Assembly: GCA_010909165.1 (NCBI GenBank)
Contig: MU008167.1
Location: 62,001-126,000, forward strand
Direction: 5' to 3'
From: Anthoceros angustus
Taxonomy: Eukaryota; Streptophyta; Anthocerotopsida; Anthocerotales; Anthocerotaceae
Length of the DNA stretch: 64,000 nt
Part shown: piece after piece, positions 24,983 through 37,980 of the stretch
How the letters are laid out: every line of letters starts with the position of its first letter
How positions within the stretch are numbered: the first letter of the stretch is position 1
The notes under the pieces: model-generated
What the model was told of the DNA's origin: nothing
Database searches by the model: none
Seen by the model: the letters and a program-made list of their open reading frames with translations, nothing else
Program-made: the position numbers and the translations under genes

Positions 24983-25324
24983 TCATTTTTCATGATGGGC
25001 TCTCCCATCATCTCTCCTCAATAGAACTTCATTTTTATTTCTTATTATTTGCAACTAGACATCATTTACTATGTTTTTCTTGTTTTCTCACCATGACTAC
25101 TTTTATGAATGCGGGTTTAAAACAAGGATGCGAATGGGCCCTCCACCGTAGGGGCATCGGGGTCATCCCGACTTTACTTTTGCTCACGATGACTCCTAGA
25201 GATCGTGAGTCTTCTCACAACCATACAAACCACTTCTTCTAAGGAGAGAAGCCTACCAGAGTTTCTCGACCAACTACTAAAAACTATCAAGACGCTCCGA
25301 GTGGCGCAATCAAAGATCATTGAA

Positions 25325-25705
25325 GGTGGCATAAGAGCACGAAAGTCGGTATAATAAAACACCATTGAAGATGACATAAGAGCAATCAAGTGGCATAAGA
25401 CAAGGGCATAATCAAACACCATTGAAGATGACATAAGAGCATCAAGTGGCGTAAGACATTGAAAGTTGGCATAACTAAATACCTTTGAAGATGACATAAG
25501 AAATCAAGTGGGATAAGAGCACGAAAGTTGGCTCAATCAAACACCATTGAAGATGACATAAGAGCACCAAGTGGCATAAGACAAGGAAAGCTAGCATAAT
25601 CAAACACCATTGAAGATGACATAAGAGCAATCAAGTGGCGAAGACAACAAAAGTGGCATAATCAAACACCATTGAAGATGATATAAGACCACGCTCAAAG
25701 GTGGC
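25325..25705 (+). repeat. 64-bp minisatellite block
   Basis: Almost identical, including private variants such as gagcaatcaagtgg, to the block at 27141-27520. Confidence 0.85.
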
Positions 25706-26580
25706 AAGAAAAAGCGCTATAAACTATAAAGTATATGGCATCATAATTGGGGACTTATCTCAATGGATAAATGTTTGGGGCAAAGAGCTTTTAGTATCTC
25801 GCTTAATCGAAAGCGACCCCATGAGCTGGGTTCCACAAGGCGTTGGTACACATTACTAACTCACCCCAATGCATTGAGATATTTTAATACAAGATTTGTT
25901 AAAACACGATAGTCATGAAATTTAGATTTAGATCACGTTACCCATGATCTAAATCTTGACCGCGATGAGGGTCCGCCTCGGTTTGGCTCATCCTCCGGCC
26001 TCTTCTCTTTCCACGTGCGCCAGGAGCCGCCATCGACGATTCGGTCCCATTTGGCCCGTTGTCCGTGGAGGGGCAACGTGTTACGCATGACGCCCGTTTG
26101 GCGGCGTCATGTTTTCGATAACTAAGGAGAGCGGATTTTTTCCGTACAGGGGCGCCCATATACATTGCGTAATGGCGTGTCACTCAGGGCGGACCTTTTT
26201 TATACTAGGGGGGAGCAAATTTACATCGCTGATGTGGTTGTCACGGATCCCACGAGAGACTCCGTATGCGAGCACGTCATCATCAACCCCCCGGGCTGGG
26301 TGGCGGAAGGATGCGCAACTAGCAAGACTCACAAGTACCCTCCTTTGCAAGACGGCCATGTTTTCATCCCCCTCATCCTCGAGACTTGGGGCTATGGGCA
26401 AGGACTTCTCTAGGTTAATTAAGGAGTGTGCAAAAGCCTATCACAGCCACAGGAATTGGAGGGGCCTCCCCCTTTCCTCTGTGGTGGCTTTCTTTCGCCT
26501 TTGGGTTTTCATAGCAGCCAGCTGCGTTGTTTATAGGATCTGAGCGCAGGACTAGCGGCTTCTTCGACATTGGTGGTAGG
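25706..26580 (+). pseudogene. Module E: retroelement C-terminal nuclease-like domain, best copy
   Basis: From 26209 the plus strand reads EQIYIADVVVTDPT, then CEHVIINPPGW, then KTHKYPPLQDGHVFIPLILE. A neighbouring frame continues GAMGKDFSRLIKECAKAY and SSVVAFFRLWVFIA. The order Asp-bearing strand, K-x2-KY, hydrophobic strand with a Pro and LET, then a G-x-x-GK helix is the pattern I know from PD-(D/E)XK-like tails found behind reverse transcriptases in plant and algal retroelements. The assignment is from memory of the family, not a search. The first 500 bp of the module hold broken ORFs only. No reverse transcriptase precedes it. This is the only copy with five C at about 26368, which keeps the strand in frame. 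An outside relic at 63247-63372 supports the reading. Confidence 0.6.
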
Positions 26581-27140
26581 TAGGCCCTTCATCATCCCTG
26601 ATCACGATATCATTGGTGCAGTAGGTAGTTACGGGAAAGGCATTCGAGGGGACTAGGACTTCCCCTTTTACTATTAGCCCTTTTTAGGTTGTTCCTCCTT
26701 GGACTTAAGGGTTGATGGCACTTCGTATCTCGCCTATTAAGAACGTCTACTCTACTCTTCTTACACATGATTAAAGTGCAACGTCCATTACTTTATGCCT
26801 TTATTTTTTATTACCATGTCGTATTATGTCATTTTTTTTATTTCTTATTATTTACAACTAGACATCATTTACTATGTTTTTCTTGTTTTCTCAGCCATGA
26901 CTACTTTTATGGATGCGGGTTTTAAATGCGGGTTTTAAACAAGGATGCGAATGGGCCCTCCACCGTAGGGGCATCGGGGTCATCCCGACTTTACTTTTGC
27001 TCACGATGACTCCTAGAGATCGTGAGTCTTCTCACAACCATACAAAACCACTTCTTCTAAGGAGAGAAGCCTACCAGAGTTCTCGACCAACTACTAAAAA
27101 CTATCAAGACGCTCCGAGTGGCGCAATCAAAGATCATTGA

Positions 27141-27520
27141 AGGTGGCATAAGAGCACGAAAGTCGGTATAATAAAACACCATTGAAGATGACATAAGAGC
27201 AATCAAGTGGCATAAGACAAGGGCATAATCAAACACCATTGAAGATGACATAAGAGCAATCAAGTGGCGTAAGACATTGAAAGTTGGCATAACTAAATAC
27301 CTTTGAAGATGACATAAGAAATCAAGTGGGATAAGAGCACGAAAGTTGGCTCAATCAAACACCATTGAAGATGACATAAGAGCACCAAGTGGCATAAGAC
27401 AAGGAAAGCTAGCATAATCAAACACCATTGAAGATGACATAAGAGCAATCAAGTGGCGAAGACAACAAAAGTGGCATAATCAAACACCATTGAAGATGAT
27501 ATAAGACCACGCTCAAAGGT
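27141..27520 (+). repeat. 64-bp minisatellite block
   Basis: Duplicate of the block at 25325-25705, about 1.82 kb downstream, sharing its private variants. Confidence 0.85.
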
Positions 27521-28380
27521 GGCAAGAAAAAGCGCTATAAACTATAAAGTATATGGCATCATAATTGGGGACTTATCTCAATGGATAAATGTTTGGGGCA
27601 AAGAGCTTTTAGTATCTCGCTTAATCGAAAGCGACCCCATGAGCTGGGTTCCACAAGGCGTTGGTACACATTACTAACTCACCCCAATGCATTGAGATAT
27701 TTTAATACAAGATTTGTTAAAACACGATAGTGCATTAAATCATGGCGAGATTTAGATCACGTTACCCATGATCTAAATCTTGACCGCGATGAGGGTCCGC
27801 CTCGGTTTGGCTCATCCTCCGGCCTCTTCTCTTTCCACGTGCGCCAGGAGCTGCCACCGACCGGTCCCATTTGGCCCGTTGTCCGTGGAGGGGCAACGTG
27901 TTACGCATGACGCCCGTTTGGCGGCGTCATGTTTTCGATAACTAAGGAGAGCGGATTTTTCCGTATGAGCGCCCATATACATTGCATAATGGCGTGTCAC
28001 TGTGGACCTTTTTTATACTAGGGGAGCAAATTTACATCGCTCATGTGGTTGTCACGGATCCCACGAGAGACTGCGAGCGTCATCATCAACCCCGGCTGGG
28101 TGGCGGAAGGATGCGCAACTAGCAAGACTCACAAGTACCCTCCTTTGCAAGACGGCCATGTTTTCATCCCCTCATCCTCGAGACTCATGGGGCTATGGGC
28201 AAGGACTTCTAGGTTAATTAAGGAGTGCAAAAGCCTATCATGCCCAGTGAATTGGAGGCCTCCCCTTTCCTCTGTGGTGGCTTTCTTTCGCCTTTGGGTT
28301 TTCATAGCGTAGAAAGCGGCTAACGTTGTTTATAGGACACAAAGCAGGACTAGCGGCTTCTTTGACATTGGTGGTAGGTA
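27521..28380 (+). pseudogene. Module E copy
   Basis: The domain part lies at 28023-28380. Its 5' part is nearly identical to that of 25706-26580, but the domain part has lost bases at the DPT...CEH region. Confidence 0.55.
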
Positions 28381-30487
28381 GGCCCTTCATCATCCCCGAT
28401 CACGATATCATTGGTGCGAGGTAGTTACGGAAAGGCATTCGAGGGACTAGGACTTCTTTACTATTAGCCCTTTTAGGTTGTTCCTCCTTGGACTTAAGGG
28501 TTGATGGCATTTCTATATTAAGAACGCGTCTACTCTACTCTTCTTACACATGATTAAAGTGCACGCGTCCATTACTTTATGCCTTTATTTTTATTACCAT
28601 GTTGTATTATGTCATTTTTTTTTTATTTCTTATTATTTGCAACTAGACATCATTTACTATTTTTTCTTGTTTTCTCAGCCATGACTACTTTTATGGATGC
28701 GGGTTTTAAATGCTGGGAGGACTGCATCGGCCTCCATAGGGGTATTTGTGGGTCATCCGACTTCACTTTCGCTCACCATGACTCCTAGAGATCATGAGTC
28801 TTCTCACAAACATACAAAACCACTTCTTCCAAGGAGAAGCGTAACAAGAGTTCTCGACCAACTACTAAAACCCATCAAGACTTTTGTGTCCGAGTCGCCT
28901 TGGAGATTTGGAAGCCAATAGGCTGGACAACATCCTAGGAGGTTGGGAAGCTAGCGAGCCTTGGTGACATATTTACAATGATTTACTTAACTTAAGAGAA
29001 AGTAAAGTCTCGCGTTATGAGGACTCGCCGAGGAGACCAACGTACCCCATCCGACGGGGACCAACTTAGCGGATGCTGGAAATCGAAGAGCTTCACTCAG
29101 CTGAAGCTAAAGAGCAAGCTATCACTAGTTCATAGCGGTCGGTGGATTCATAACTTTCGTAAAAAAATTGTTGTCGTGCTTTAGCAAATCTTTCTTTAAG
29201 ATCTCTTATTTTATTATATTGGGGTGATCAATCCCTAATTATGGTACCATATTCTTTATAATTTATAGTGCATTCTTAGATTATGCCATCTTTATGGTCT
29301 TGTGCCACCTTTATGGTCTTTGATTGTGCCACCTCTGTGGACTTTTGCCACCTTCGTGGACTTTTGTTTTGCCAACCTTGGTGGTCTTTTCTCATGCCAC
29401 CTTATGCCACTTTCTACTTGATGAAGGTAGCTCCAGCTTGCTCTAAGGTGGGATGAAATAATCGTAACGGATCCGGATCATCAAAACACTCCTGCCTCCC
29501 TAATATTCCTTCTCCACATAGGTTTGCACATCATTCGCCATTTTGAGGTGCTCGCAAGCACACACTCCACGACCTGCACAACTTGACTACGTGAGGCCCT
29601 GCTCAATGTTTGCTCGATGTGTGTTCACAAAATCATTGCGAGCATCGTAGTTTCTTCAACTCTTGTGTCAACCCAACTGCACACTTGAGAGTTAGTACCA
29701 CATTGAGAAGCCTATCCACTTGTAGTTATGCTCCAACATTGCTTTCAATACATAGAAATGGATTTTTCACTCTAAGCAAATGTGACATGATACACATGCA
29801 CAAAGTTCTAAATTCAGAGACTAGTACCCACAACTCAGCTCCTTCTTTCACATGTAACCGTCGTTACATTGCTCCAAAAATAACAAAAATGGTATCATTT
29901 TGTTCTTCTTGTTGAGCGCTAATAGATGGATATATCAAAACAATTACAATTGGTTGAGCATTTGGTGAGAAATTGCCCGCTTTCTGATTGCAGAATTCCT
30001 CAAGGCCCATGTTCCGTCGTTTAGTGACTCAAAAACTACATGTTTGGCACCATTATGTTCCTCTTGTTGAGTTCTATCGATGATACCAAGACAGTTACAA
30101 TTGGCCAAGTATTTTGCGAAAAACTCAGCCTCACTTTTTACAGTCACCGCTAACCTCACATGGGCATTGGTTAGCTGGAGTTTGCTGGAGGAATGAAGAG
30201 TCTCGGGGAATCCTTCTTCAAACCAGCACCCTCTCATCTTTGGGCACCTCTAGATGCATAAGACGATTATCATCACGTTTGTGAAAACATCAGCCCTCAA
30301 AGTGTCTTTGTTGTGTATGAGCATCTCTGTGTGTAGAATGGGGTTTTACAAGCGCTCGTCTTGAGGACATGCTCGTCAATTGCATCTCCATCAACCACCT
30401 GCACCTTTGCCAATCACATGAGCGTTTACGTCCTCACAGATTGTCCAAAAGTCTACATTTTTTTTGCTCACTGTGTGCATACATGTG

Positions 30488-30600
30488 TCTTCATCAACCA
30501 CTTGAGTGCCTGTATATGAGTCTTCACCAGTTGCCTGAGCGCCGTTGCATATGTCTTCACCAGCCGCCTGAGCGCCGTTGCATGTGTGTTCACTGCCAAA
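30488..30600 (-). repeat. 33-bp in-frame minisatellite
   Basis: Second complete copy, with repeat starts at 30488, 30521, 30554 and 30587. It encodes the same 11-residue repeat on the minus strand as the copy at 53382. Confidence 0.7.
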
Positions 30601-31261
30601 GCTGTTTTGTATTCTTGTACCTCCTGTTTGTTTAGTGGGCACAAGATGAACCCTCTTCCACAACATTGTCGGCATGTAAAGACATCACGTCACATCAATG
30701 TCTTCCTTCACGCTGGAGTAAGAGCTGACCAATTTGCTTGCTACCAAATCCTTGCCTTCATCTCCGAGATAAGCGTCGATTAGGTTTTTCTCATTCTTCC
30801 TTGGCTCTCGCTGCAATTTCCTCACTTTCAACGCAGGAAGCGGTTACTTGTTGCGTCCTCCCTCGACATGCACGTGTACCCTTCACTAGTACCCTTCCAC
30901 CGCCACTGTCTCCCAACATTGTTGTGTTTGCATCGATTCCACCTTGCCTTGCCTTGCCTTTCTTCCACCTATGCTTCAACCCTAATTTTTCCTCCAACCA
31001 GAGACGTTGAAGGCGTGCATGAGAGGCCCATTTGATTCTGACCTCTCCTTTTTGTGATGAAGTGGGACTGCTCCTCGGGAGGTGGGCCTGTTCCTCCACT
31101 TTCTTCCCCTTTGTCCGTAGGCCTCTTCTCTTCCTTGTTTACCTTCTCTTGAAGTTGCGCAATTTGGGGTCTCACTCAATTAGCGTTGCTCTTCAATTCA
31201 TGAACTAATCTACATTATTGAATACACGGACATGATCAATTCCTTCTTGGATATCCATTGC

Positions 31262-31616
31262 TCATTCCTCCAAATAAGCATGCTTTCGACATAATGGCAT
31301 GTAAATATCTTCATCCCCAACAACGACTTGAGGTAATAATTTTCCAATTCTATGTGTGAATGGTGCGCAACCTTGCCACATAATTTACATTTGGCTAGCA
31401 ATGTTTCTATTCTATCAACTAATGGAATCAATTGTAATAATTTTCCAAATAGTTTTTGACTATCCCCGTCAATCACGCCACCATTATTTTTCTTTCCTTT
31501 ATCCGCGCCAACTACGGTTGCTAGTCTACACCTTCTTGTTCTAATTGTATGCTTCTTAACAAGTAACTTGTTTTGCCACTAAACATAGGTACCATAATAA
31601 TGAAAAATTTCTCCAT
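31262..31616 (-). pseudogene. Thymidine kinase pseudogene copy
   Basis: First copy in unit 4. The C-terminal half is open in the frame read from about 31476, and the zinc pairs are partly out of frame. The same internal deletion is present. Confidence 0.75.
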
Positions 31617-32450
31617 TTTATCATCGTCACTTATGGGATTATATTCGATAAAACAAAACAAGTATTCTTTTGAAAGTAAGAAGGTCTCAAGTCGATCAAG
31701 CTAGAGTAAGAAATTCTAAACTAATCCAACTAGAACAAGAAACTCTAAAGTGATCGTGCTACATTATGAGTTGTTTTCTAATGGATTTTGTCTAATCAAC
31801 TAAATAAACAATCACAAATGATCAAAACAAAGAATGCATGATTCAATTGATAAGTCAAAGCTTAAGATTTTGCATTATGAATTACAAATCATGAAAATTG
31901 TGCATGCGAAATGGCCGTGAACACAATAATCACGCGAGAAGTTTCAAAAGAATGCTTATTTTCTGGTGAAAAACTGTTTATATAAATTTCTATTACTTTT
32001 TTACTAACGGTACAGCCAACAGTCAAAGCTCTATGTGAAACTTATTAAGATTATGGTCTTCAGTAACCGCTTTCCAGTTAATTGCAATTTCTTTGAGTCC
32101 TTCACATTCCAATCAATTATAATTAACTTGTTCCATTGGGCTCTCTTCGCATTGGTTTCTTCCACCTATGCTTCAACCCTAATTTTTCCTCCAACCAGTG
32201 ACGTTGGAAGGCGCGTGCATGAGAGGCCCATTTGATTCTGACCTCTCCTTTTGTGATGAAGTGGGACTGCTCCTCGGGAGGTGGGCTGTTCCTCCACTTT
32301 TCTTCCCCTTTTGTCCGTAGGCCTCTTCTCTTCCTTGTTTACCTTCTCTTGCGCAATTTGGGGTCTCACTCAATTAGCGTTGCTCTTCAATTCATGAACT
32401 AATCTACATTGAATACAGACATGATCAATTCCTTCACGGATATCCATTGC

Positions 32451-32803
32451 TCATTCCTCCAAATAAGCATGCTTTCGACATAATGGCATGTAAATATCTT
32501 CATCCCCAACAACGACTTGAGGTAATAATTTTCCAATTCTATGTGTGAATGGTGCGAACCTTGCCACATAATTTACATTTGGCTAGCAATGTTTCTATTC
32601 TATCAACTAATGGAATCAATTGTAATAACTTTCCAAATAGTTTTTGACTATCCGCCCAATCTCGCCACCATTATTTTTCTTTCCTTTATCTCGTGACTTA
32701 ACTACGGTTGCTAGTCTACCCGCTTCGTTCTAATCGTATGCTTCTTAACAAGTAACTTGTTTTGCCACTAAACATAGGTACCATAATAATGAAAAATTTC
32801 CAT
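32451..32803 (-). pseudogene. Thymidine kinase pseudogene copy
   Basis: Second copy in unit 4. Two bases are missing just after the putative ATG (near 32800), which shifts the P-loop frame at once. Otherwise it matches the other copies. Confidence 0.7.
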
Positions 32804-34430
32804 TTTATCATCGCCACTTATGGGATTATATTCAAGAAACAAAACAAGTATTCTTTTGAAAGTAAGAAGGTCTCAAGTCGATCAAGCTAGAGTAAGAAAT
32901 TCTAAACTAATCCAACTAGAACAAGAAACTCTAAAGTGATCGTGCTACATTATGAGTTGTTTTCTAATGGATTTTGTCTAATCAACTAAATAAACAATCA
33001 CAAATGATCAAAACAAAGAATGCATGATTCAATTGATAAGTCAAAGCTTAAGATTTTGCATTATGAATTACAAATCATGAAAATTGTATGCGAAATGGCC
33101 GTGAACACAATAATCACGCGAGAAGTTTCAAAAGAATGCTTATTTTCCGGTGAAAACTGTTATATAACTTTCTATTAATTTTTACTAAGCAATACCAAAG
33201 CTCTATGTGAAACTTATTAAGATTATGGTCTTGAATCGCTTTCAGTTAATTGCAATTTCTTTTGAATCCTTCACATTCCAATCAATTATAATTAACTTGT
33301 TCCATTGGGCTCTCTTCGCATTGGTTTCTTCCGGTTTGTAACTCACTCGCAAATTATTACCTACTCAAAATGCTTGAATTAGTATCTAATAGGCCTCCTG
33401 GGCAGGCCTCATAGACTCACATTAATTAATCCAACATTGCAAATCGATGACCTCTTGAGTCATGACATTGTGCCTCTTGCTTCCTCTATTTCTTGTGAGC
33501 TAACACTAACAAGGATGGCGTGAAGGTAATCGCGAAAGAGTAAAACTTGGACTAAGTCAACATGTAGATCGTCGAAAATCAACACATAAACAAAGAATTT
33601 GAAAACTCAAAACTTGAAATCAAAAATCAAAAGTTGAGCCACAAAACAAAATAAGGAAAATCAACAGCTCAAAACAAAGATCGAAATCCCAAAATGAATA
33701 TAAACAAAATAAAGTGCGGATGTACAATGTCATTCGATGCACAACATTGTTTTGTTACAATGTACAATGTACAATGCCATTTACAATACACAACACCACT
33801 TGTAAAATTTTCAGTTACGAATGCACGTCACAATGAAAACGAAAATAGATCTTAAACATGTAGTTCGACCATATCTAAACATCTTTTATATATACACACA
33901 TAGGTATATAAATTTGTATCTTGCATTTCATTCAAAAGAAGCCCCGTGCAGGACCAATGGGCGGCCTCGTAGGGCTCTTACAACCTGTGACCCCTGAGCC
34001 ATGAATGAGAGGATGGGTGGCACCCCATCTTATCACGATTCGATTGGCGACAATGGAGTTCCAATGAGCTCACGTGTTTGGATGTCGCTCCTTCAAGGAG
34101 GACTACAAAACAAATATTATTTCACCTTTTGGCTTTTGATTCAACGTTTGAATGTGTCGGTTTTTGTTTCAACCTTTTGTGAAACGAGGCGCTTGTTTGC
34201 TTGATGCATTTTGCAACTTTTAGCTTAGCTTTAGCCTCCTTGAAATGGTTGGTAGCACTTTTCTCTTCTTAAAAGCACCTTGACTACTTCTTGGAGCCAA
34301 TAATTTTTAGTTGGAGCTTTTCTTAAAAGCGATTGAGGTTGAATTATTATGCTTAAGAGCAACTTGAATCTTGTTATCAAGTTGAGCAACAATGCTGGTC
34401 ATAACTTCCATGTATAATTTGCGATGGAAA

Positions 34431-34706
34431 TCAATATTCAAAACTTGAGTGTGGAGCACTTGAATCTTGCACCAAGTTATCCCACTCATAGTTTGATTGT
34501 TCAATGATATTGCTTAATATGCTTTTGTGAACCGAACCTTGGTCCTTATGTTTAGAGGAAGTAGATAGTTTCTCTTGTCTCTTGAGATCTTTAAATTTAT
34601 CTCTAGAGATATCTACTATTGCCAGTATAAAAATACACTTCTTGGGTCCGAAAGTATTTTTTTCGCCATTCGTAATGCTTGCTTTATTTTTGTAATACTT
34701 GAGCAT
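34431..34706 (-). pseudogene. Module D: Lys-rich ORF remnant, N-terminal half
   Basis: This copy shows the upstream part of the same minus-strand reading: a 91-codon stretch with VDISRDKFKDLKRQEKLSTS and SILSNIIEQSNYEWDNLVQD, running into the segment that begins the stretch at 22773-23114. Together the two describe a hydrophilic protein of roughly 200 residues. No domain is recognised. Confidence 0.45.
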
Positions 34707-35049
34707 GTATTACAACAAGGTGCTTAGACACTTGACTTCCTTGAAAACTTGTTCATTAATTGCATCTCATCAATGTGATGCGATATTAAACGATGAATCG
34801 GCGCATATGTTGACATTTTTCCAACATTTTGGCGTGCATAACTCCTCGGTGTGAGTTGAGTTTAAAAGGCTAGCGAGATCGCTTGTTAATTAATGATAAA
34901 AGGATCTGTTAACACACCAATGTTTTAAAACATAAATAAACAAAGATGTGTTATCAAGGAGAAAAGAACAAAACCCGAGCAAATAAAACAAAACCACACC
35001 TACCTCGGGGCTAGTGACTCACTTCCTTGTGCTCACTTCCCAAAGGCTC

Positions 35050-35118
35050 TATAAATACTACATGTACTTGCTATTTCTAGCGTTTAGGGTTTCACCCTCA
35101 TCTCCTCCTTACAATAAA
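35050..35118 (+). promoter_or_regulatory. TATA / telo-box / AATAAA block
   Basis: TATAAATA at 35050-35057, telo-box complement at 35083-35092, AATAAA at 35113-35118. Confidence 0.6.
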
Positions 35119-35518
35119 GAATATCCCATCCCTTGTTATTTCTAGCTAAGCATTCTTCTTGTTTATAGCTAAATATAATATATTAAATCACATTTACTCA
35201 TTTTTCATGATGGGCTCTCCCCATCATCTCTCCTCCTCAATAGAACTTCATTTTTTATTTCTTATTATTTGCAACTAGACATCATTTACTATGTTTTTCT
35301 TGTTTTCTCAGCCATGACTACTTTTATGAATGCGGGTTTAAACAAGGGGATGCGAGAATGGGCCCTCCACCTCGTAGGGGCATCGGGGTCATCCACTTTA
35401 CTTTTGCTCACGATGACTCCTAGAGATCGTGAGTCTTCTCACAACCATACAAACCACTTCTTCTAAGGAGAAGCCTACCGTAGTTTCTCGACCAACTACT
35501 AAAAACTATCAAGACGTC

Positions 35519-35880
35519 TCTAAGAGCACGAAAGGCGGTATAATAAAACACCATTGAAGATGACATAAAACCTTTGAAGTGGCATAAGACAAGAGCGGCA
35601 TAATCAAACACCATTGAAGATGACATAAGACCAAGTGGCGTAAGACATTGAAAGTTGGCATAACTAAATACCTTTGAAGATGACATAAAACTGAAGTGGG
35701 ATAAGAGCACAGTTGGCTCAATCAAACACCATTGAAGATGACATAAGAGCAAAGTGGCATAAGACAAGGAAAGCTAGCATAATCAAACACCATTGAAGAT
35801 GACATAAAACCAAGTGGCGAAGACAACAAAAGTGGCATAATCAAACACCATTGAAGATGATATAAGACCACTGCTCAAAG
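35519..35880 (+). repeat. 64-bp minisatellite block
   Basis: The normal lead-in (about 40 bp with gatcattgaaggtggc) is deleted; gacgtctc is joined directly to taagagcac. Confidence 0.8.
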
Positions 35881-35882
35881 GT

Positions 35883-36740
35883 GGCAAGAAAAAGCGCTAT
35901 AAACTATAAAGTATATGGCATCATAATTGGGGACTTATCTCAATGGATAAATGTTTGGGGCAAAGAGCTTTTAGTACATTTAATCAGCGACCCCATGATT
36001 TGGGTTCCACAAGGCGTTGGTACACATTACTAACTCACCCCAATGCATTGAGATATTTTAATACAAGATTTGTTAAAACACGATAGTCTGCATTAAATCA
36101 TGGCGAGATTTAGATCACGTTACCCATGATCTAAATCTTGACCGCGATGAGGGTCCGCCTCGGTTTGGCTCATCCTCCGGCCTCTTCTCTTTCCACGTGC
36201 GTTGTGGAGCTGCCATCAGCGATTCGGGTCCCATTTGGCCCGTTGTCCCGTGGAGGGGCAGCGTATTGCTACGCATGACGCCGCTTTGGCGGCGTTTCGA
36301 TAACTAAGGAGAGCGGATTTTTCCGTCAGAGCGCCATATACATTGCATAATGGCGTGTCACTCGAGGGACCTTTTTATACTAGGGGAGCAAATTTACATC
36401 GCTCATGTGGTTGTCACGGATCCCACGAGACTCCGTGTCTGACACGTCATCATCAACCCCCGTTTGGGTGGCGGAAGGATGCGCAACTAGCAAGACTCAC
36501 AAGTACCCTCCTTTGCAAGACGGCCATGTTTTCATCCCCTCATCCTCGAGACTCATGGGGCTATGGGCAAGGACTTCTCTAGGTTAATTAAGGAGTGTGC
36601 AAAAGCCTATCACGACCACGGGGAATTGAGGGCCTCCCCTTTCCTCTGGTGGCTTTCTTCGCCTTTGGGTTTCATAGTTGTAAAGCGCTGGCCTTTGTTT
36701 ATAGGCTACGAGCGGACTGGCTCTTGACATTGGTGGTAGC
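35883..36740 (+). pseudogene. Module E copy
   Basis: The domain part lies at 36385-36740, with extra losses at 36640-36740. A jump into the minisatellite follows near 36775. Confidence 0.5.
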
Positions 36741-36776
36741 CCTTCATCATCCCCGATCACGATATCATTAGTGCGA

Positions 36777-37137
36777 TGGTATAATAAAACACCATTGAAG
36801 ATGACATAAGAGCACCTTGGCATAAGACAAGGAAAGGCGGCATAATCAAACACCATTGAAGATGACATAAGACCACCCAAGTGGCGAAGACATTGAAAGT
36901 TGGCATAACTAAATACCTTTGAAGATGACATAAGAACCTTTGAAGTGGGATAAGAGCACAAAGTTGGCTCAATCAAACACCATTGAAGATGACATAAGAG
37001 CATTGAAGTGGCATAAGACAAGGAAAGCTAGCATAATCAAACACCATTGAAGATGACATAAGAAATCTGGCGGGCGAAGACAACAAAAGGCGGCATAATC
37101 AAACACCATTGAAGATGATATAAGACCATGCTCAAAG
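36777..37137 (+). repeat. 64-bp minisatellite block
   Basis: Entered by a jump from the end of module E (near 36775), so it lacks promoter and F leader. Confidence 0.8.
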
Positions 37138-37980
37138 GTGGCAAGAAAAAGCGCTATAAACTATAAAGTATATGGCATCATAATTGGGGACTTATCTCAA
37201 TGGATAAATGTTTGGGGCAAAGAGCTTTTAGTATCCGCTAATCGAAAGCGACCCCATGAGCTGGGTTCCACAAGGCGTTGGTACACATTACTAACTCACC
37301 CCAATGCATTGAGATATTTTAATACAAGATTTGTTAAAACACGATAGATTAAATCATGGCGAGATTTAGATCACGTTACCCATGATCTAAATCTTGACCG
37401 CGAGGGTCCGCCTCGGTTTGGCTCATCCGGCCTCTTCTCTTTCCACGTGCGGTTGTGGAGCTGCCATCGACGATTCGGTCCCATTTGGCCCGTTGTCCCG
37501 TGGAGGGGCAACGATTGCTACGCATGACGCCGCTTTGGCGCCATGTTTTCGATAACTAAGGAGAGCGGATTTTTCCGTGACAGGAGCCCATATACATTGC
37601 ATAATGGCGTGTCCTGTGGACCTTTTTATACTAGGGGAGCAAATTTACATCGCTCATGTGGTTGTCACGGATCCCACGAGACTCAGACGAGCACGTCATC
37701 ATCAACCCCGGCTGGGTGGCGGAAGGATGCGCAACTAGCAAGACTCACAAGTACCCTCCTTTGCAAGACGGCCATGTTTTCATCCCCTCATCCTCGAGAC
37801 TCATGGGGCTATGGGCAAGGACTTCTAGGTTAATTAAGGAGTGTGCAAAAGCCTATCATGCCCATGGAATTGGAGGGCCTCCCCTTTCCTGTGGTGGCTT
37901 TTTTTCATAGCCTTGTAGAGCCGGCTAACGTTGTTTATAGGATTTGCCAGGCAGGACTAGCCTTGACATTGGTGGTAGGC
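37138..37980 (+). pseudogene. Module E copy
   Basis: The domain part lies at 37636-37980. A deletion removes about 20 bp of the FRLWVF region near 37900. Confidence 0.5.

Larger units (their letters stand above)
25101..28700 (+). repeat. 1.82-kb tandem duplication (F/minisatellite/E)
   Basis: The segment from the F leader at about 25110 to the G block at about 26930 is repeated from about 26930. The two copies share private variants: aaggatgcgaatgggcc, caccgtagg, gagcaatcaag and agtatctcgcttaatcg. The junction is the hybrid F/G block at 26915-26945, where G atgcgggttttaaa runs into F. Confidence 0.75.
18344..30028 (+). repeat. Array unit 3
   Basis: This 11.7-kb unit contains M-TK twice (TK at 19558-19910 and 21076-21434), with the jump back at about 20853. 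After the promoter-like block (23696-23764) there are three minisatellite blocks (24195, 25325, 27141) and three E blocks, the first truncated at about 24982. A hybrid F/G block lies at about 26896-26940. G (28680) and H1 (29271) close the unit. The 25.1-26.9 and 26.9-28.7 kb segments share private variants and are a recent tandem duplication. Confidence 0.85.

Noticed and set aside
36584-37021. 145-codon minus-strand open frame through a minisatellite block
   Set aside because: The full repeat period is 64 bp, not a multiple of three. The frame stays open only because copies have lost bases; other blocks switch frame at different places.
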